Source: Bacteroidales bacterium
GTDB taxonomy: Bacteria > Bacteroidota > Bacteroidia > Bacteroidales > Muribaculaceae
Assembly (NCBI GenBank): GCA_900766975.1
Contig: CAAFXO010000035.1
Location: forward strand, 1-26,267
DNA: 26,267 bases
Reading direction: 5' to 3'
The notes beneath the pieces were generated by a model. It ran no database searches and was not told where the DNA came from. It was given only the letters and a program-made list of their open reading frames with translations. This document shows positions 22,909 through 26,267 of the stretch, in pieces. The position numbers and the translations under genes are program-made. How positions within the stretch are numbered: position 1 is the first letter of the stretch; every line of letters begins with the position of its first letter.

Positions 22909-25878
22909 TTAGAAGTTGAGTCCGATTGTTACTGAATAGGTGCGGGGGCGAGGATAGATGCTGGTGTCGACACCGGTCGAACATTCAGGATCCACACCCG
23001 AGTATTTGGTGATGGTAAATACATTCTGGATCATCGCCGAGATGTTGAGGCTCAGGCTCTTGTATATCTTGCCGAAGTCGTAGGAGAGTTGCAGGTTGTC
23101 CATCTTGAGGAAAGATGCATTCTCCAAGTAGTAGTCGCTAAGATATTGACGGCGAGTGAATTGAGTATCCAAGAAGCTTCTGTTGATGTTATTGAGCTGA
23201 TAGTCGTTATAGCTCATAGTCTCCCATGCACCGGTGTTCATCGACATGCCATTGAAGACATAGCATCCGATATTTGCACGAAGAGAAGTGGAGAGAGTCC
23301 ACCCCTTATACTTGAGCGAAGTAGAGAGACCGAGGATCCAGTCGGGAGCCGGGGAGTGGCAGTGATAGCGGTCGGCATAAGAGATCTCGCCATCGCCGTT
23401 GAGGTCGGCATACATGCCTTCGAGAGGTTTGCCGGTCTCCTGATCGTAGAGCTGCTTGTAGAGGTAGAATGCGTAGGGAGCATAGTCGGTAGAGAATACC
23501 TGCATCTGATAAGTATCGATCCAGGGACCAACGCCGGTGTCGGGGCTGGGACTGCCGGGATTCAGAGTAAGGTTGCGGATGCGCACGCGTTGCCAAGCGG
23601 CGTTGGCAGTGAGGCTCCAATGCCAATCCTTGGTGTCAATCAGGTTGGCTGTCAAGGCGAGTTCGACACCCTGCGATTCGACATTACCCACATTCTTGAG
23701 CATCAACTTGTCGAAGTTGGTGCCGGCGGGCACAGGCACGGTGGCAAGCAGGTTCTCGGTCTTGCGAGTATAATAGTCAGCCGAGAAGGTAAATCTGTTT
23801 TCGAGGAATGCGAGGTCTACACCGACGTTCCAAGACTTGGTGGTCTCCCACTTCAGGTCGGGGTTGTAAGCCTCGGGGCGGATGGTATATACGGGCACTC
23901 CGCCGAATTGATATTGCGCGCCATCGAGAGAGGTGGTGTATACCGGCATATATCCATAATTGTCGATACCATCTTGCTGACCGGTGACACCGTAAGAAGC
24001 GCGGATCTTCAGGTCGTTCATCACATGGCTGATGGGCTGGAAGAAGTTCTCCTTGGAGATGCGCCAAGCCAGTGCGACAGATGGGAACAGACCCCATCGA
24101 TGGTCTTTGGCGAAGCGAGAGGAACCATCCTCACGCACAGTGGCGGTAAGGAGGTAGCGATCCATGAAGGTATAGTTCAAGCGGCCATAGAACGACACGA
24201 GTGCATGGCGCTGGTCGGTGGCTGCCGATGTCTGTTGCTGCTCACCCTGAGTATTGAGGATAGCATAGAAGGGAGTGCTGTATCTCCAGAACTGATAGTC
24301 ATAACCCAGAGTCACATCCAGATTTGATTTGATCGCTTCGAAGTCGCGGTTGTAGTTGGCATAGATGGTGAGGATGCGGTTGTGGTTGGTCTGCGGGCCA
24401 TAGTCGTAGTCGCGACCTCCGGAGGTGTAATTGAGGTATGCCTCAGCCGGGATATAGACATGCCCCTGACCATGCGACCAGTCATAGCCGCCGGTGACAT
24501 GGAGGCGAAGGCCTTTGACCCAACGGATGCTCCAATCGGCGTCGATATTGCCGATGACACGCCACACATCGGAAGTCGAGTTATACTGCTCGAGACGCCC
24601 TAAGGCATTGGGCACGGCGCCGGTCACCGGATTGCCGCTATTGTCGATAGCCTCGGTATATCCTCCGAAGCCCTCTTCGCCGGAATATACCGGGATGGTG
24701 GGGTTGAGAGTAGCGCCACCCCAGATGGCTGCGGAGTCGGCAAAGCGGTTGCGCGAGTAGGTACCCTTTACGCCGATCTGGAAGCGAAGTTCATTGTTGA
24801 GGAAGGAGGGAGAGAGGTTGATATTGCCGGTGAATCGCTTGGTATTGTCGGTCTTGAGGATACCCTCTTGATAGAAAGCGCCGACCGATACGCGATAAGG
24901 GAGCCACGAGGATATGCGACCCGACACGCTGAGGTTATTGTCAGTGCCGAAAGCGGTGTGGAAGATCTGATCGTTCCAATCTGTGCGGCTATCTCCCAGA
25001 AGAGAGATCTGACGCTCAGTGCCGAAACGCTTCACCACGTCGATGAACTCATCGGTGGAGAGCATATCGGATGTGCGAGTCTTGGTGGAGATGGAGTTGG
25101 TGGTCTGGAATGATACCTTCACACCCTGATTGCGGCTCTTCTTGGTGGTGATGATGATCACACCGTTCGACGCGCGCGAACCATATATAGCAGTCGAAGA
25201 GGCATCCTTGAGGATGGTCATGCTCTCGATGTCGTTGGGGTTGATCAGCGAGAGGAAGTTGCCGCTACCGCTCACCGAGCCGCCAACCTCCATGGGCACA
25301 CCGTCGAGCACGATCAGAGGGTCGTTGGAGGCATTCAGTGATGCGCCGCCACGGATGCGGATTGTCGAGCCTGCCGTCGGCGAACCGCCGGCGTTGACGA
25401 TTTGCACACCTGCCACCTTACCATTGATCAGTTCTTCGGGCGAGGAGATGACTCCCTGATTGAAGTCCTTCTCATCGATGGCGGATACCGAGCCGGTCAG
25501 GTCGTCCTTCTTGCGGACACCATATCCGATCACCACCACCTCGTCGAGCACCTCCGAGTTGGGGCGTAGTGTGATATCCATCTTCCCTGTGGTGATCTCA
25601 ACGGTGGCTGCCGTATAGCCTACATACGACACGGTGAGGCTCTTGGCGTTCGCCCCTACGTTGAGTGTAAAGTTGCCATCTATATCGGTGACTGTCCCGA
25701 TATTTTGATCAGTGATCTTGACCATCGCACCTATCAGAGGCTCTCCGGTCTCGTCTGTAACAGTACCCGTCACTGTCCGCTGATTTTGGGCTTTAGCCGT
25801 TACGGGTATAAGGAGCAGCGAGAAGAATATTCCCACGAGTAAGTTCCTTATCACGACATTGCCGCTTGAGTTGATCAT
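22909..25878 (-). CDS. SusC/RagA family TonB-dependent outer-membrane transporter
   Basis: A 989-residue TonB-dependent transporter. After a signal peptide ending near TAKA (residue 30) comes a carboxypeptidase-regulatory-like domain (about 35-107), the segment DEVVVIGYG (112-120) usual before the plug in SusC proteins, the plug (about 122-235, with IRIRGGASLNASNDPLIVLDGVP), and a 22-strand barrel that ends in Phe (TIGLNF). There is no N-terminal STN domain, so control by an anti-sigma/ECF pair is not indicated. It imports oligosaccharides with SusD using TonB energy. It is the first gene of the galactan operon behind a TATATTTG box at 25970-25977. Confidence 0.96.
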   Translation of the reverse strand: MINSSGNVVIRNLLVGIFFSLLLIPVTAKAQNQRTVTGTVTDETGEPLIGAMVKITDQNIGTVTDIDGNFTLNVGANAKSLTVSYVGYTAATVEITTGKMDITLRPNSEVLDEVVVIGYGVRKKDDLTGSVSAIDEKDFNQGVISSPEELINGKVAGVQIVNAGGSPTAGSTIRIRGGASLNASNDPLIVLDGVPMEVGGSVSGSGNFLSLINPNDIESMTILKDASSTAIYGSRASNGVIIITTKKSRNQGVKVSFQTTNSISTKTRTSDMLSTDEFIDVVKRFGTERQISLLGDSRTDWNDQIFHTAFGTDNNLSVSGRISSWLPYRVSVGAFYQEGILKTDNTKRFTGNINLSPSFLNNELRFQIGVKGTYSRNRFADSAAIWGGATLNPTIPVYSGEEGFGGYTEAIDNSGNPVTGAVPNALGRLEQYNSTSDVWRVIGNIDADWSIRWVKGLRLHVTGGYDWSHGQGHVYIPAEAYLNYTSGGRDYDYGPQTNHNRILTIYANYNRDFEAIKSNLDVTLGYDYQFWRYSTPFYAILNTQGEQQQTSAATDQRHALVSFYGRLNYTFMDRYLLTATVREDGSSRFAKDHRWGLFPSVALAWRISKENFFQPISHVMNDLKIRASYGVTGQQDGIDNYGYMPVYTTSLDGAQYQFGGVPVYTIRPEAYNPDLKWETTKSWNVGVDLAFLENRFTFSADYYTRKTENLLATVPVPAGTNFDKLMLKNVGNVESQGVELALTANLIDTKDWHWSLTANAAWQRVRIRNLTLNPGSPSPDTGVGPWIDTYQMQVFSTDYAPYAFYLYKQLYDQETGKPLEGMYADLNGDGEISYADRYHCHSPAPDWILGLSTSLKYKGWTLSTSLRANIGCYVFNGMSMNTGAWETMSYNDYQLNNINRSFLDTQFTRRQYLSDYYLENASFLKMDNLQLSYDFGKIYKSLSLNISAMIQNVFTITKYSGVDPECSTGVDTSIYPRPRTYSVTIGLNF

Positions 25879-25885
25879 TGGTTGT

Positions 25886-25950
25886 TATATTTTAGGTTTT
25901 TTGCGTTCCTGAAGTATCGGTCGGATCTCTTGTCTCGGAGCCTTGAGTCG
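25886..25950 (+). repeat. Degenerate direct repeat, left copy (in the susC leader)
   Basis: On the plus strand it reads TATATTTT (25886-25893), GCGTTCCT (25903-25910) and AGCCTTGAGTCG (25939-25950). The same three blocks in the same order and nearly the same spacing occur at 26105-26166. The plus strand is antisense to the susC leader here. Confidence 0.55.
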
Positions 25951-25969
25951 GTATAGATCCTTTCGTTTG

Positions 25970-25977
25970 CAAATATA
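25970..25977 (-). promoter_or_regulatory. -7 promoter element of the galactan operon
   Basis: The minus strand reads TATATTTG, a full TAnnTTTG match, 91 bp before the susC start codon; the leader would be about 85 bases. No TTTG is seen at -33 (the minus strand is T-rich there), which fits a promoter that needs an activator, as is usual for glycan loci. The regulator gene is not in the window. Confidence 0.6.
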
Positions 25978-26104
25978 AGGTGATAATCCAAGAATAAAAT
26001 AATGAAATAAGACAAAGAATAGAACAAATTAGACAAAATGCAAAAAACTGCAATTTATCGAGATTTCTTATGCAATATATCAGACAAATCAAAGGAATTT
26101 TTGA
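25978..26104. other. AT-rich gene-free stretch between opposed promoter-like sites
   Basis: This stretch is very A-rich on the plus strand, with several ACAAA and AAAAT runs, and lies between the susC promoter (minus) and a TATATTTG box facing right. I see no gene. It is where an activator of the galactan operon could bind. Confidence 0.4.
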
Positions 26105-26112
26105 TATATTTG
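26105..26112 (+). promoter_or_regulatory. Rightward -7 promoter element at the window edge
   Basis: TATATTTG on the plus strand matches TAnnTTTG. No good -33 TTTG is present. The predicted start near 26118 falls in the dispersed repeat at 26116-26135, so a transcript would carry this repeat and the stem-loop that follows. Confidence 0.4.
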
Positions 26113-26115
26113 CAA

Positions 26116-26135
26116 AGAGCGCGTTCCTTAAATTT
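26116..26135 (+). repeat. Dispersed intergenic repeat, copy d
   Basis: AGAGCGCGTTCCTTAAATTT, identical over 20 bases to the minus strand at 1662-1681; the 11-base core also occurs at 5618-5628. It starts 3 bp after a TATATTTG box. It is also the front part of the degenerate direct repeat shared with 25886-25950. Confidence 0.75.
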
Positions 26136-26150
26136 TTGGGGTCGTAGAGG

Positions 26151-26243
26151 TCGTAGCCTTGAGTCGATTTTGATTACTTGCTGTAAGGAGCATACTCCTG
26201 TATGTGACTGAAAGCAAGTGATCAAAAGCGGCCAAGGATACGA
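26151..26243. repeat. Long imperfect inverted repeat / candidate structured RNA
   Basis: TCGTAGCCTTG (26151-26161) pairs with 26233-26243 (one mismatch). After a 6/5-base internal loop, 26168-26182 pairs with 26213-26227 over 15 bp with one wobble. The apex holds AGGAG/CTCCT with a CATA loop (26186-26199), and an alternative CATAC/GTATG helix (26191-26204) would exclude it. No coding gene is clear on either strand, though a short minus-strand open frame crosses it. The remaining bases to 26267 show nothing further. Confidence 0.55.
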
Positions 26244-26267
26244 GACTTAGGTAACTTCAACGTTCCC

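Noticed and set aside
23089..24327. 412-codon open frame on the plus strand
   Set aside because: It lies wholly antisense to susC, lacks any family motif, and is a by-product of the G+C-rich codon use of the real gene.

Overview
The window looks like a chromosomal piece of a Bacteroidales bacterium, probably close to Muribaculaceae; the family-level placement is inference. The support is a complete SusC/SusD locus, a Wzi-like outer-membrane protein, a TopA without zinc-finger cysteines, and several promoters of the Bacteroidetes form TTTG-N19-20-TAnnTTTG. Genes are G+C-rich except for an AT-richer accessory patch around 13.4-14.7 kb.

Layout. (i) 0.1-4.8 kb, minus strand: an oligosaccharide flippase, ruvB, a small lipocalin-like lipoprotein and a Wzi-type capsule-assembly protein. 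(ii) 4.9-5.6 kb, plus strand: two identical tRNA-Glu(UUC) genes on either side of rpsT, with one clear promoter in front and one strong terminator behind. (iii) 5.7-11.8 kb, plus strand: two DUF1573 proteins, the MeaB GTPase, DNA topoisomerase I and a SprT-like metalloprotease. (iv) 11.9-14.8 kb: an accessory patch with an AAA ATPase of the DUF234 type, long inverted repeats, and the opposed remains of two unrelated genes around an orphan promoter-like site. (v) 14.8-25.9 kb, minus strand: a locus for beta-1,4-galactan use, transcribed SusC, SusD, SusE-like lipoprotein, GH53 endo-galactanase, GH2 beta-galactosidase, then galactokinase. (vi) 25.9-26.3 kb: the susC promoter region and a long imperfect stem-loop at the right edge.

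How the genes work together. In the galactan locus the GH53 lipoprotein would cut galactan at the cell surface, the SusC/SusD pair with the SusE-like protein would bind and import the oligosaccharides, the GH2 enzyme would release galactose in the periplasm, and galactokinase would phosphorylate it in the cytoplasm. The first five genes are 5-10 bp apart and look like one operon; galK follows after 125 bp. No dedicated regulator lies in the window.

I did not find a clear new multi-gene system. The observations most worth a second look are the tRNA-rpsT-tRNA arrangement, a dispersed intergenic repeat (core AGAGCGCGTTC) next to promoter-like sites, a degenerate repeat on both sides of the susC promoter, the edge stem-loop, and the scarred accessory patch.
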